The position numbers and the translations under genes are program-made. Positions 1 through 10,800 of a DNA stretch of 64,000 nt are shown here, piece by piece. Location: the NCBI RefSeq assembly GCF_900456975.1, contig NZ_UGYM01000002.1:310001-374000 (forward strand). The letters are read 5' to 3'. Under the pieces are notes generated by a model, which was given only the letters and a program-made list of their open reading frames with translations, was not told the DNA's origin and did not search any database. Positions within the stretch are counted from its first letter, which is position 1, and each line of letters opens with the position of its first letter. This stretch comes from Shewanella baltica. Lineage in GTDB: Bacteria; Pseudomonadota; Gammaproteobacteria; Enterobacterales; Shewanellaceae.

Positions 1-1482
1 AGAGCCGATGAACCCGAGATCAGCCAAGCGGATCTGGTGGCTATGGCCCACGATTGTGCTTACTGGGGCGCAAAATCCTTCAGCGACTTGATGTTGTTAA
101 CGCCGCCACCTAGTGTGAATGAGGCGCTGGCGTGGCAATTACTGCAGCGCTTAGGCATGGTCGATGGTGACAATAAACTCACTCCCCACGGTAAAGCGGC
201 CTATGAGCTGGGGTGTCACCCCAGGCTTGCCCATATGCTATTGGGCGCGAAAAGCTTAAGTGTGAAAAGCTTAGGCGTAAACAATGTTAATGAGCAAACT
301 GGGCAATTGGGCAGTTTGGCCTGTTTGCTGTCGGGGATTGTAGAGGCGCGCGGTTTGCCTAAAAAGGGCGCCGATATCATGAATTACCTGCACTTTGCCT
401 GTCAGGGGCAAGCGGGACAGCAGGCGAAACAGTGGCAGAAAAAGCTCGGTTTAACTGCTGACTTAGTGAAGGTCGCGACCCATGCTCACCACAGTGATGT
501 GGGATTATTGCTGGCGCTGGCATATCCAGATCGCATCGCCAAAGCGCGCGGCGTTGAGGGTTATCAATTAGCCAATGGCACTGGCGTGGTGTTGGCAGCC
601 GAAGATGCCTTGTCGCAAACGCCTTGGATGGTGGTGGCGGATTTCCAAGAAACTGAAGGCCGAAACGCTGGACGGATTTACTTGGCGAGTCAGTTTCAGC
701 TGAGCTTATTCGATAGCGAGCTAAAAGACTTGCTGGAAATCCACGAGATCTGTGGCTGGGATGAAGGCAAAGGCCGAGTCATTGCCGAGCGCCAATACAA
801 GGTCGGACAAATTTTAGTGAAAACCGAGACGATTGCTAAGCCTGAGCGCAAGCAAATTGTCGCGGCCTTACTGGGTTATATTCGCCAGCAAGGATTACAA
901 ATTCTCAATTGGAACGATAACTTAGAGCAATTTCAATACAGGCTCAAACTCGCGACGGAGTTCGACGCAGGCAGCGACTGGCCCAAGGTCGATGATGGGG
1001 CGTTATTAGTGAGCCTAGAAACTTGGCTGGCGCCTTACCTCGAAAATGTGAATAATCTGCCGCAATTAGTTAAGCTCGATTGCTTTGGTTTTGTGGCAAA
1101 CTGTTTGAGCTGGCAGCAGAAACAGCGACTGGACGAATTATTGCCAACCTCTTGGCCGTTAGTCACCGGTACCTCTGCGCCAATCGTATACGATGAGTCT
1201 GGGCGTGCGCTGCTACGGGTGCGACTGCAAGAAACCTTTGGCATGGCGCAGAGTCCTATGTTGGCGCAGGGCAAGCTAAAGGTGACGATGGAATTACTTT
1301 CTCCCGCTCAACGTCCATTGGCTTTGACGGCGGATTTAGCCAGTTTCTGGCAGGGACCTTATGTGGAAGTGAAAAAGGAAATGCGCGGCAGATATCCAAA
1401 ACATCTGTGGCCGGACGATCCTGTGAATACACTACCGACAAAATTTACCAAGAAGAAAACCTTGGGTTTAGCTCAGCCATAG
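1..1482 (+). CDS. hrpB: ATP-dependent RNA helicase HrpB, C-terminal part (5' end outside window)
   Basis: The reading frame is open from the first base, so the gene begins upstream; about 493 codons remain of a family that is usually 800-850 residues. The DEAH helicase core is outside the window. What remains begins in the helicase-associated winged-helix/HA2 region (AWQLLQRLGMVD, LTPHGKAAYELGCHPRL) and runs into the HrpB-specific C-terminal domain, ending with the hallmark RGRYPKHLWPDDP. HrpB is a DExH-box RNA helicase of unsettled cellular role in gammaproteobacteria. The neighbouring mrcB follows on the same strand, as it does in many Enterobacteria and Shewanella. Identification rests on the C-terminal signature and the neighbour. 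Confidence 0.93.
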   Translation, partial: RADEPEISQADLVAMAHDCAYWGAKSFSDLMLLTPPPSVNEALAWQLLQRLGMVDGDNKLTPHGKAAYELGCHPRLAHMLLGAKSLSVKSLGVNNVNEQTGQLGSLACLLSGIVEARGLPKKGADIMNYLHFACQGQAGQQAKQWQKKLGLTADLVKVATHAHHSDVGLLLALAYPDRIAKARGVEGYQLANGTGVVLAAEDALSQTPWMVVADFQETEGRNAGRIYLASQFQLSLFDSELKDLLEIHEICGWDEGKGRVIAERQYKVGQILVKTETIAKPERKQIVAALLGYIRQQGLQILNWNDNLEQFQYRLKLATEFDAGSDWPKVDDGALLVSLETWLAPYLENVNNLPQLVKLDCFGFVANCLSWQQKQRLDELLPTSWPLVTGTSAPIVYDESGRALLRVRLQETFGMAQSPMLAQGKLKVTMELLSPAQRPLALTADLASFWQGPYVEVKKEMRGRYPKHLWPDDPVNTLPTKFTKKKTLGLAQP

Positions 1483-1589
1483 CGCAGTGTTGCTGGTTTT
1501 AAATAGCGTGATAACACGCCTTGATTCGCACCTCGCTCACTGTTGTGCCTGTGGCTGATGTCTTTAAATGCATGAATGATGAAGTAGAT

Positions 1590-3896
1590 ATGACGACTAA
1601 GACGACAAAAAAAACACCCGCTTCCCGTAGGGCCAATAATGGCCGCGGTTTATTTCGACGAATGTGGTCAATCACTTGGAAATTAGGCTTAGCCGGATTA
1701 GCTGTAGTGACGTTCTACAGCATTTATCTCGATCAAATTATTGCGCAAAAATTTGAAGGCCAAAAATGGCACTTGCCCGCGCAGGTGTTCAGCCGTTCTA
1801 TGGCGCTGTATCCCGGCGCGGCGGTCAGTCATCCGCAAATGATGGCTGAGCTTAAGTTGCTCGGCTATCGCAAAGTCGCGAATCCACGCCAAGTGGGAGA
1901 GTTTTCGGCATCGAGCACTCGTATCGAATTGTGGCGTCGACCGTTCTTGCATCCTGAAGGCGATCAAGTCGAACAAAGAGTCATGATCAGCTTCGACAGC
2001 AATGGCGTCAGTTCGGTCACCCGAGTGTCGGACAAACGCCAGCTTGCCGTATTCCATCTTGAGCCTGTGTTGCTCGATCGCATTATTACTGGCGACGGTG
2101 AAGACAGGCTGTTTGTGCCGACCGAAGAAATGCCTAAGTCGATTGTGCAGGCGTTACTGCTGGTGGAAGACCGCAGCTTTTACGAACACCATGGGGTAAA
2201 TCCCTTCGCGATTGCACGCGCCGCGTTTGTAAACATTAGCGCCGGTCGCACAGTGCAAGGTGGCTCAACGTTAACCCAGCAGTTAGCGAAAAACTTTTTC
2301 CTATCCAGTGAGCGTTCTTTACTGCGTAAGGTGCGCGAAGCCTTGATGGCAGTGATTATCGATTTTCGTTACAGCAAGGACGAAATCCTCGAAGCCTATC
2401 TTAACGAAGTGTATATGGGGCAGGATAAATCCCGCGCCGTTCATGGTATGGGTTTGGCCTCGCGTTTCTATTTCGGCCGTCCAATCAGTGAGTTGACTAT
2501 CGCCCAGCAGGCATTTTTAGTGGCTGCGATTAAGGGACCGTCTTACTACAATCCATGGCGATATCCGGATCGCATTCAAGAGCGTCGCGATCTGGTATTG
2601 CGTTTACTCATGGATGCGGGCGATTTAACCACGGCCGAGTACAAGGCGGCGGTAGAGTCACCTCTGGCGATCCGTAATCTTAATAAACCCGCACACCAGA
2701 AATTACCTTCCTTCTTCGCCCTGGTAAAACAGGAAGTGAACGAGCGTTATGGCGATGCGTTACTGAAGCAATCTGGGGTGAAAATCTATACCACGCTCGA
2801 TCCTATGGCCCAAGAAGCCGCCGAAATTGCGGTGACTCAAACCCTTAAGAGCTTAGATAAGAGCAACAAGTCATTGCAGGTAGGCATGGTGGTTACCGAC
2901 AAATACACGGGCGGTATCGCGGCAATGGTCGGCGATAAAACCCCTGGATTTGATGGCTTTAACCGTGCGGTTGAAATTCGTCGTCCGATTGGCTCGTTAA
3001 TTAAGCCCTTTGTGTACGCCACTGCACTGGCACCCAATAGCCAATTTACCTTAGCGACTCCCCTTAAAGATCAGCCTATTACCTTAAAGAGTGAGCAAGG
3101 TAAGACATGGTCACCGCAAAACTTCGATAAGAAGTTCAGCGGCCAAGTGCCTTTGTTAACGGCGCTGAAAAAGTCGATGAACGTCCCGACAGTAAATCTT
3201 GGGATTGCGGTGGGCGTGGATGCCGTCGCGACAACTTTGGCTAAGTCGGGCTGGCAGGAGCCATTAAACGAGTATCCTTCTATGTTACTTGGCGCCGTCA
3301 ATGGCTCGCCATTAATGGTGGCGCAGGTGTACCAAACCTTAGCCGATAGCGGGGTTTACCGTAAATTAACCACAGTGACGGCTGTGTTGGATGCTGATAA
3401 AAATCCATTGCCCGTGACGCGATTACCTAAAGAGCAAGCCATCTCACCCGATACTGACTTTTTGATCCAGTACGCTATGCAGCAAGTGGTGAATACGGGT
3501 ACCGCGACGCGCTTAGGCAATGCCTTCCCAGGCGTTGGACTGGCGGGTAAAACAGGCACAAGTAACGATAGCCGCGACTCTTGGTTTGCGGGCTTTGATG
3601 AGCGTAACGTCGCTGCCATTTGGGTGGGGCGTGATGATAACGGCAAAACCAGCTTGTATGGCAGCAGTGGCGCCATGGCCGTGTATCTTGCCTTCTTAAA
3701 GGAACGTCCACCTATTAGTTTGCGTTCTATCCAAGTGAATGGCGTCGTGAAGGGCTTTTTTGACCGAGATACCGGCGTGGCGAAGGAATCGGATTGCAGC
3801 AATGTTGATGCGCTTCCGGCATTAACCGCGACTTATCGTCCGGTGAATAATTGCGGCGAGCCTTTGCAATGGTGGCAGAAAATACTCGGCCAATAG
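1590..3896 (+). CDS. mrcB: Penicillin-binding protein 1B, bifunctional glycosyltransferase/transpeptidase
   Basis: Class A PBP that polymerises lipid II and cross-links peptidoglycan at the inner membrane. With the start at 1590 the protein has 768 residues: a Lys/Arg-rich cytoplasmic tail, one membrane helix (about 25-47), a UB2H-like region, a GT51 domain with EDRSFYEHHG near 192 and GGSTLTQQLAKNFF near 224, and a transpeptidase domain with SLIK near 468, SMN near 528 and KTGT near 653. All catalytic motifs are present. The frame is open back to a TTG at 1521, but the 23 extra residues do not look like a PBP1b N-terminus and the basic MTTKTTKK start suits the family; the ATG at 1572 is another option. 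The ribosome site is weak. Confidence 0.93.
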   Translation: MTTKTTKKTPASRRANNGRGLFRRMWSITWKLGLAGLAVVTFYSIYLDQIIAQKFEGQKWHLPAQVFSRSMALYPGAAVSHPQMMAELKLLGYRKVANPRQVGEFSASSTRIELWRRPFLHPEGDQVEQRVMISFDSNGVSSVTRVSDKRQLAVFHLEPVLLDRIITGDGEDRLFVPTEEMPKSIVQALLLVEDRSFYEHHGVNPFAIARAAFVNISAGRTVQGGSTLTQQLAKNFFLSSERSLLRKVREALMAVIIDFRYSKDEILEAYLNEVYMGQDKSRAVHGMGLASRFYFGRPISELTIAQQAFLVAAIKGPSYYNPWRYPDRIQERRDLVLRLLMDAGDLTTAEYKAAVESPLAIRNLNKPAHQKLPSFFALVKQEVNERYGDALLKQSGVKIYTTLDPMAQEAAEIAVTQTLKSLDKSNKSLQVGMVVTDKYTGGIAAMVGDKTPGFDGFNRAVEIRRPIGSLIKPFVYATALAPNSQFTLATPLKDQPITLKSEQGKTWSPQNFDKKFSGQVPLLTALKKSMNVPTVNLGIAVGVDAVATTLAKSGWQEPLNEYPSMLLGAVNGSPLMVAQVYQTLADSGVYRKLTTVTAVLDADKNPLPVTRLPKEQAISPDTDFLIQYAMQQVVNTGTATRLGNAFPGVGLAGKTGTSNDSRDSWFAGFDERNVAAIWVGRDDNGKTSLYGSSGAMAVYLAFLKERPPISLRSIQVNGVVKGFFDRDTGVAKESDCSNVDALPALTATYRPVNNCGEPLQWWQKILGQ

Positions 3897-4048
3897 GCTT
3901 GATAATCGACCAATCACTCACGCATTTGTGCGTTGAATATAAAATCTTAAGTAGTAGAACCTATGCGAATGGAAATGGCGTTATCGAGAGTACACGCGTG
4001 ACGCCATCTTCCCTTAGCCTAGGTCGTTAACCCAAAGTGAGAAATAAC

Positions 4049-4327
4049 ATGTTTAAAACCGCTGCCGCCGTGCATATTTTAGTGAAACACAAAGAGCAGG
4101 CTGAGGATATAGTTAAGCAGCTGAATAATGGCGCTAATTTTGCGGTACTCGCCAAGCGTTTTTCTTCTTGCCCTTCGGCCAAAAAAGGCGGCGATTTAGG
4201 CGAGTTTAAAAAAGGCCAAATGGTGCCCCAGTTTGATAAAGTGGCTTTTTCGGGCGAGTTATTAGTGCCGCACATAGTTAAAACTAAGTTTGGCTGGCAT
4301 GTGGTTAAAGTGCTTTATCGCACTTAA
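4049..4327 (+). CDS. ppiC: Peptidyl-prolyl cis-trans isomerase C (parvulin)
   Basis: A 92-residue single-domain parvulin close to E. coli PpiC (93 residues) in length and layout. Visible signatures are [15 protein letters not shown], the [17 protein letters not shown] segment, [17 protein letters not shown] and the terminal [12 protein letters not shown]. It has no signal peptide, so it is cytoplasmic and catalyses proline isomerisation during folding. A GTG at 4037 would add four residues; the ATG at 4049 is chosen because its product begins [11 protein letters not shown] as in the family. It stands alone between mrcB and a small membrane protein gene. Confidence 0.95.
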   Translation: MFKTAAAVHILVKHKEQAEDIVKQLNNGANFAVLAKRFSSCPSAKKGGDLGEFKKGQMVPQFDKVAFSGELLVPHIVKTKFGWHVVKVLYRT

Positions 4328-4417
4328 TACAGCAGGATTAAGCCCTTATGTAGCGCGTCTTAGCCGAACGTTATTTTCGGCTAATCAAATGGATTGGAAT
4401 ATTAAGGAGCGATGAGC

Positions 4418-4813
4418 ATGACCTTTAGTTTTAATACCGAAGATGCGAGCCAAGTTTGCGTGGGGGCATTTGCGCTGGCGGTGCCTGTGGCGTTTTCAGA
4501 GGAAGCCTGGCATCTCGGCGAAACCTTGCCTGTGCTCAATATTGCCATGCTCTTTAGTTTATCGCTGTTATTTCTAGGGGTTTTTACTTACCACAGTGTG
4601 TTCCAGCAAAATATTAGTGCCCGAGTCCCTGTGTTTATTTTCCGTATCGTGGTGGCGTATTTGCTCACCGCGCTGGTGGTTTTCCTCGTCCTGCTGTGCC
4701 TCGATAAAGTGCCATTTTTTGAAGACCCGCTGACCTCGATCAAACGGATCATCGTCATCACTATGCCAGCCTCTATGGGCGCCATTGTTGTGGATAGCTT
4801 TGATAAGGAATAA
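4418..4813 (+). CDS. DUF2391-type small integral membrane protein
   Basis: A 131-residue hydrophobic protein with about four membrane helices: VCVGAFALAVPVAFS, LNIAMLFSLSLLFLGVF, FRIVVAYLLTALVVFLVLL, and a shorter IIVITMPASMGAIVV near the end. The pattern fits the DUF2391/TIGR02587 family, for which I know no established function. An AAGGAG ends at 4409. It lies only 2 bases from an ATG at 4412 but 8 bases from the ATG at 4418, so the second is preferred. The family assignment is from memory of the pattern and is moderate. Confidence 0.75.
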   Translation: MTFSFNTEDASQVCVGAFALAVPVAFSEEAWHLGETLPVLNIAMLFSLSLLFLGVFTYHSVFQQNISARVPVFIFRIVVAYLLTALVVFLVLLCLDKVPFFEDPLTSIKRIIVITMPASMGAIVVDSFDKE

Positions 4814-4970
4814 TACACCTTAGCCAAACCTCATGACTTTTGTCACTGGTGGATTAGGGTTATTTTGCGCATACTCATTCCCATACTCTGACTTTGATTG
4901 ATGTCTAGAGTCGAAATAAGCCTGAGTTTTTAGCCGATAACGATAACGCCAATAGATAAAGGAAATGACT

Positions 4971-5201
4971 ATGAATACTGGAGCCCTCGCTTTACTTATC
5001 CCGATACTCGCCATTGTTGGCGGATATGTGGTGGCGATTATGAAAATCCGCGACAAGCAAGGTGTGTCGAGCCGTGAACAAGAGGCCGAAAATCAAGCCT
5101 TGCGGGCCGAGTTAGCTACACTGCGTCAGCGTGTCGAAGTGCTAGAACAGCTGGTCACTGACGATAGTTTTCAATTGAAGCGTGAATTTAAACAAGTCTA
5201 A
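4971..5201 (+). CDS. Small single-pass membrane protein with C-terminal coiled coil (PspB-like layout)
   Basis: A 76-residue protein with one N-terminal membrane helix (ALALLIPILAIVGGYVVAIM) followed by a charged helical tail with heptad-like leucines (NQALRAELATLRQRVEVLEQLV). This is the layout of phage-shock protein B, but there are no psp neighbours, so homology to PspB is only a possibility. AAAGGA just before 4965 leaves only about 1 base to the ATG there and about 7 bases to the ATG at 4971, which favours the latter. Function unknown. Confidence 0.7.
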   Translation: MNTGALALLIPILAIVGGYVVAIMKIRDKQGVSSREQEAENQALRAELATLRQRVEVLEQLVTDDSFQLKREFKQV

Positions 5202-5412
5202 CTATTTGTTCCTTGTCCAATGGAAGGCGCTAGCCTGTTAACCTAAGTTAATACCCTTGTAATTTGTTTGGCTTTACAAATGTGGGCATGGTGTTACTTT
5301 GTACATCTTCCGTGGGATCAAGTCATCGGGTGAGTTAAATACCTAATTTAAGGTAGACTCGTGATAATTTTGTTATCCATCCCTGTATTGAGTTATTACA
5401 AATAGAGTTTAT

Positions 5413-6114
5413 ATGTTTCTAGCGCCTTATTTTTCCGAGCAAAATCAAGCCATTTCCGTATCCGCACAACAAGCCAGCGACTTCGCGAAGAAAATTGCGC
5501 AGGACTTTAATCCCATACACAATGTGGGCGCAAAACGCTTTTGCGTGCCGGGAGATTTACTGTTTGCCATAGTATTGACTCAATATGGTCTGAGTCAGAG
5601 CATGAAATTTAGCTTTGCGGGTATGGTGGGCGCGAGTGTCGAACTGCAATTCCCGGAACAAGTGAGCGAGAGTTTTTCAATTCGCGATGGCCGCGAAAAA
5701 ACCTATCTTAATGTGAGCCGTCAAGGCGATGTAAGTTGTTGCGATGCGCAGACAGAATCCTTTATTCGTCAATATGTTGCTTTCTCTGGGCATAATTTTA
5801 TCGATATCCTGATCCCTTTGATGAAACAACATCAAGTGATGATCAACCCAGACCGACCTTTAGTGATTTACGAAAGCATGTCGTTTGATTTAACCACCCT
5901 CGATTTTGTGCAAGTGACCTTATCACTCGTTGACCAAGATTTAAAAATCGATGGTAAACGTGGCGATGTGACACTGCACTTTGAATTACACAGTGGCGAT
6001 ACTTTAGTCGGCACAGGTATCAAAACCTTAGTCATGAGTGGCTTACGTCCTTACGACGAGGCGCTGGCGCAGCAAATGTGCGCCACCTATGAAGGTAGTA
6101 AAACTGATTATTGA
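5413..6114 (+). CDS. DUF3581 family protein
   Basis: A soluble 233-residue protein starting MFLAPYFSEQNQAISVSAQQA and matching the DUF3581 family of marine gammaproteobacteria in length and character. The segment SAQQASDFAKKIAQDFNPIHN resembles the start of a MaoC/hot-dog type fold (SxxxAxxFAxxxxDxNPIH). This suggests a dehydratase- or thioesterase-like origin, but I see no confirmed catalytic pair. No signal peptide. It is transcribed alone and ends before an inverted repeat that separates it from a convergent chemoreceptor gene. Confidence 0.75.
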   Translation: MFLAPYFSEQNQAISVSAQQASDFAKKIAQDFNPIHNVGAKRFCVPGDLLFAIVLTQYGLSQSMKFSFAGMVGASVELQFPEQVSESFSIRDGREKTYLNVSRQGDVSCCDAQTESFIRQYVAFSGHNFIDILIPLMKQHQVMINPDRPLVIYESMSFDLTTLDFVQVTLSLVDQDLKIDGKRGDVTLHFELHSGDTLVGTGIKTLVMSGLRPYDEALAQQMCATYEGSKTDY

Positions 6115-6129
6115 TTGACGGAACAATCA

Positions 6130-6163
6130 CATGGCGTTTTTGTCTTTTAGATAAAACGCCATG
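6130..6163. terminator. Inverted repeat between convergent genes
   Basis: An 11-bp perfect stem (CATGGCGTTTT / AAAACGCCATG) with a 12-base loop lies between the DUF3581 gene and the convergent chemoreceptor gene. The T and A runs are within the stem, so it is a weak bidirectional terminator candidate. Confidence 0.45.
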
Positions 6164-6192
6164 CAATCCTTGCGTGATGAAATGCGAGGGGA

Positions 6193-7464
6193 TTAATGAC
6201 CGTTGATTGAAAGTTGAGAGACGATTTGTGAGACGTTTTCTGCTCCGTTGCGTATTTCTCCCATCACCAAAGTGACCTCGGCTAACTGTTGTTTCCCTTC
6301 CTGTGCGATACCTTCAACTTCGTTCATCATGTCCGTTGCACTTGTGGTGAGCTGGGTATTTTTAGTGACGACGGCGGCAATTTCACTGGTTGATTTACTG
6401 GTTCTGGAAGCGAGCTGCCTCACTTCATCGGCGACAACCGCAAAACCTCGGCCTTGTTCACCCGCACGCGCGGCCTCAATTGCGGCATTTAATGCCAGCA
6501 AATTGGTTTGATCGGCAATCGAGCTAATGGTCGCGACTATGGCTTGAATACTTTGGGATTGCTCATTCAGTTGAGTAATCGCCCGAGTCGTTTTATGGGT
6601 TTGCTCAGCAATGGCATTGGAGGTATTGACGGTCGCATTAAGCAACTTAACGCCTTGTTCCGCTTGCTCAACGGTACGTTGCGATGTGGTGAGCGCAATA
6701 TTTGCGGCTTCACGCACAGCGTGGCTTTGCTCGATCCGCTTGCTGATATCACTGGCGAACTTAACAACTTTAACGACCTTTCCATGTTCATCCATAATGG
6801 GATTGTAAGCCGCCTCCAGCCAAATTGAGTCGCCATAGGCATTTTTGCGCTCAAATAGCCCTTTGCTATAGCGACCTTGCTTAAGCTCGTCCCAAAAGTG
6901 AGGATTTTGTCGATAAAATTCATCGAAACAGAAAATTCTATGATGCTTACCCAAGATCTGTTCTTTGCTGTATCCCATTGTTTTTAAAAAGTTGGCATTT
7001 GCCTTCAGGATAGTGCCATCTGGGGTAAATTCAATAATAGCTTGGGAGCGATTTAGGGCATCAAAGATGGCGGATTGATCGTCAAGCTGTTGCTTATATT
7101 GGGTAATTTCAGAAGCCGTTTTCATTATCTTCACGACTTTCCCCGCCTGTTTTACAGGAAAGTAAGTCGCCCTTAGCCAGATTTCTTGGCCATTTTTATT
7201 CACTCGCGCGAAATGTCCCTCCTGTGGATGACCGGCTTTTAAATTACTCCAAAATTGTTGGTAGGCAGGAGAATTAGCATAGGTCGCTGAGCAAAACAGC
7301 TTATGGTGTTGACCAACAACTTCATTAAGCGAATAACCGACTACTTTTAAAAACAAGGCATTCGCATCGAGCACTTTTCCTTCAGGCGTAAATTCTACCG
7401 TGGCAATACTTTGCTTAATGGCGTCGATGACCGACTCCGCTTCTTGGCGCTTGTTTTCGCTCAC
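6193..7464 (-). CDS. Soluble methyl-accepting chemotaxis protein with two PAS domains
   Basis: A 423-residue cytoplasmic receptor with no membrane helix. PAS1 spans about 15-125 and PAS2 about 135-245; both have the typical E-F-T-P-(D/E)-G start and GKHHxx[10 protein letters not shown] segments. The MCP signalling domain spans 250-423, with the conserved tip [20 protein letters not shown] and [12 protein letters not shown]. The layout and length resemble Pseudomonas BdlA, a dispersal chemoreceptor. The first standard start in frame is the GTG at 7464, which has no ribosome site. An AGGAG at 7505-7509 sits 7 bases before an in-frame GTA (7495-7497) that would begin the usual family N-terminus ([11 protein letters not shown]). 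The start codon may therefore be lost in this strain; see findings. Confidence 0.85.
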   Translation of the reverse strand: MSENKRQEAESVIDAIKQSIATVEFTPEGKVLDANALFLKVVGYSLNEVVGQHHKLFCSATYANSPAYQQFWSNLKAGHPQEGHFARVNKNGQEIWLRATYFPVKQAGKVVKIMKTASEITQYKQQLDDQSAIFDALNRSQAIIEFTPDGTILKANANFLKTMGYSKEQILGKHHRIFCFDEFYRQNPHFWDELKQGRYSKGLFERKNAYGDSIWLEAAYNPIMDEHGKVVKVVKFASDISKRIEQSHAVREAANIALTTSQRTVEQAEQGVKLLNATVNTSNAIAEQTHKTTRAITQLNEQSQSIQAIVATISSIADQTNLLALNAAIEAARAGEQGRGFAVVADEVRQLASRTSKSTSEIAAVVTKNTQLTTSATDMMNEVEGIAQEGKQQLAEVTLVMGEIRNGAENVSQIVSQLSINGH

Positions 7465-7832
7465 TTCTAGGCTTTTACGTAATGAAGAATTGAATACTGA
7501 GATACTCCTGATGAGCTTAACTGACTCAAAAACCGCTGGTCTTTATTGAAAGCTCGATATAACGAGCTGGATACACAGATAAATATAGCTGTGATTTTAA
7601 TGTGTGGTTTATTTCTATTAAACACGTGATCGGGATCTATATACCTAAATTGAGCAAAAGAAGATCACTTTTCTTTGGTTTTAGCTCGACTATGCTTTGG
7701 TTTTAGCCCGACCAGACGTAGCGGCAGAGCGGATAACGAATTTTAGCATGCTACTCGAGTAATCTAGGTTGAATGAATGCCATAGAAAAAGCTGCCAATG
7801 GCAGCTTCTTAAGTGTTATCTATGTTCGGCGG
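7465..7832. other. Intergenic region with a 22-bp tandem duplication
   Basis: It holds the apparent lost start region of the chemoreceptor (7495-7509), two adjacent 18-base near-copies beginning CTTTGGTTTTAGC at 7672 and 7694 (period 22), and the ttrA terminator at the end. I see no gene. Confidence 0.6.
7786..7807 (-). terminator. Rho-independent terminator of ttrBCA
   Basis: An 8-bp perfect stem AAGCTGCC / GGCAGCTT with a 3-base loop, followed on the minus strand by a run of five T. It lies 25 bases after the ttrA stop codon. Confidence 0.85.
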
Positions 7833-10800
7833 TTAGCTTAGTTTTTCAATCTTAGCGGGTAGGCCTTGTCTTGCCGAGGCGCCACTAGCCCAGTCTACCA
7901 GCGGATAGCGGCCGTGACGACTGGGATCGAACAGATTTAAGTCGTTCATGTTGATCCCGACTCGGATCAGTGGATTGGCGACGATTTTAATCTCGTCAAT
8001 CACAGTGTCCCGCGCGCCGAGTTCTTTATGGCCATAGCCATGTTCGATAGCGATGCAGTCAGGGTGCACTCCGGCAACACATTCCACTAAGGCAATCACG
8101 CTGCCGTTAGGCGTGCTGATTTTTACTGTGTCGCCCGTGCTGATGCCAAGGCGAGTGGCGGTTTTCTCGTTCAGTCGCACCGGATTATTAGGGTGCACTT
8201 GGCGTAAACGATCTGAGCCAATACTCATAGAACTCATGGTATGGGACTTGTAGCTGCTGATCAGCAAAGGCCACTGTGACTTATCAAACGCCCTATCGAG
8301 CGGCGTACCATCGGCCAAGGCGGGTTGATATAAGCGCGGACAACCACTCATAAATTCCCCTGTTAGGCTGTTGCGACGACTGCCGACGTCGGGATTCCAC
8401 AGCATCATAGGTTTAGGCCAGACTTTACTCGGATTCCCCACGTCATCGCGTGCACCGCGCATTTCTTCAAAACGGCCTCCACGAGCAAATAAGTAACTGA
8501 CTTTTTTGACTTCATCAGGCGTGAGTCTGGTATTGAGTTCACTTTGAATGCGGCTTACACCGCTAAGATACATGTCCTCGGCGTTGATATCGGCGACGGC
8601 TTTACCTAAATAGGCCACGTTGGCGGCGCCGTAAAGTGAGTAATCCGCTGCGCGCGTTAACGGGTGTAAGCTGCCATCGGCGGCCTTAACGGCATTTTCG
8701 CCAAAGCCGGGTAGTTGCAACTTCATCGCCACTTGGCTCAAGAAAGACTCCATGCACACCACGTCGCCACTGGCCATTTTCGCGACTCTTGGCTCGACAA
8801 TCGGCCAACGACCTGTGGCAACTTTGGTTAGCGTGCCTTGCCATGCTGAGGTCCAGCCCCAAGACTCGTACGTTAAGGTGTCGGGCACTATGTAGTCCGA
8901 CAGCACCGAGGTTTCGTTGATAAAGCTGTCGATGCTGATAAACAGCGGCAGCACCTTAGGATCTTTCAGTTGCTCACCAATAGCTTCCCCTAAACCCGCT
9001 TGACCATAAATTGGATTGCCCATGTGGTTAATCCATGCTTTGAGTCGATAGGGATAACCGTGCACCGCCGCCGTTAAATGTTCGCCAAGCAAGGGCGATG
9101 AAATCGGAAACCAAGGCTCTTTAGCGGGATAAGGCGATTCGCCCGCTTCGACTTTACGGCGATACTCTGAGGTTTTCTCGTAGGGGAATTTAGATCGCGA
9201 TAGGAATACGCCCTTAGGCTCGACCATGCCGTCAAACTCCTGCAGATTATACCTTGGGCCTTTACCAAAGGCGGGGAAGGAACCGCCGGAGGCTAATGCA
9301 CCGCCCTTTAAGTTGATGTTACCTATCATAGCGTTGAGCATCATGATCGCCCACGCGCTATAGAAACCATTGGCGCTCATTGTGCCGCCGTGGGAGATCA
9401 CCGCAGCCTTAGTGCCATGGCTGGTGAATTTATCCGCGAGGGCAATAATCTGCGCTTCGCTGATATCGCACTCCTTGGCATAGTGTGCCATCTCGAAGCT
9501 GTGCGCCGCTTCACTTAACAGTTGGAAGCTAGATTTAACCGCAATCGCGCCTTTAGGTGTGTCGACACTTTGATTAACGTCGAGCTTGGCTTTCAGGCTT
9601 TGGTTAGCCAAAACTACCTCGCCACTCGTTGCATCGACAACCAACTGCGAGTCTTGCTCGCCGTAGGCTTTGCCCTCGAAAGGTAAGCCAAGATCGCTGG
9701 CAAAAAGATACTGGCCATATCTTGGATGGGTGGGGTCGCTGACGATCAAAAAGCCTGCGTTACTAAAACCACGGTAACCTGATGCTTTTGCGGCATCGAC
9801 ATTGGGCGCACTTAAAAAATCGGCGGCGTAGCGCTGGTTATCGATAATCCAGCGCAACATGCCCATGGCGAGGGCCGAGTCGGTGGCGGGGCGGATCGGC
9901 AGCCAAGTATTGTTACCCGCACAAGGTTGATTCGAAGTATTGGGCAGCATGGGCGACACCACCACATAACTGAAGTTGCTGTTATTTACCCGCGCGTTAG
10001 CCAGTTGTCTTGCTTGGCGTTTAAAGGGATTGCCCGATTGCTGCGGCGAGGTGCCGATAAAGAGTAAAAATTCGCTATGGTCCCAATCGGGCTTCAAGTG
10101 GGCGTATTTTTTCAAATCATCCAATAAAGCGCCTGCACCAGCGCGGTAGGTAAACCCGCAATAGGCACCATGGTTGGCAAAGTTGCGGGTGCCAAAGCTG
10201 TTGAAGGTAAAACGTTTGATAATGGCTTCGCGGCCTTCATCGGAGGCGTTCGAGACCAGTAACTGATTAGCCTTAGGGCCGTATTCTGGATTATTGGCAT
10301 CGAGCGGCGTGGCGATATCTCGAATCGCTCTTAAGCCTTCAACTTGGCCTTCGCCAAATAAATCACCGCCTTCGACGACTTCATTCAGCAACTGCTCAAA
10401 GCTAATGCTCTGCCATTGGCCACTGCCGCGCTTACCCACGCGCTTAAGACATTGGGTAACACGATGCGGGCTATCCAATTGTTCTAACATGGCATTACCG
10501 CGAGCGCAGGCGGTGGAACGCCCCTGCAGACCTTGTTCTTGAAAGGCGCTTAGTCCGACAAATGCGGTTTTGATTGGCGTATCGAAATCGATATGTTCCC
10601 GCGATGACAACGGATGATAAGGATTACCGCTGATGCGGATGATCTTATCGGTTTTTTGATCGATACGAGCGCGCACGCCGCATTTGGTCCAGCAACCTAA
10701 GCACATAGTATTGGCGACGCGCTGATCGTCATTGCTGATCAGCTGACCTGACTGTAAATCGACTTTGTATTCAGGCGCTAAGGAATTGCCGTGCAGCGGA

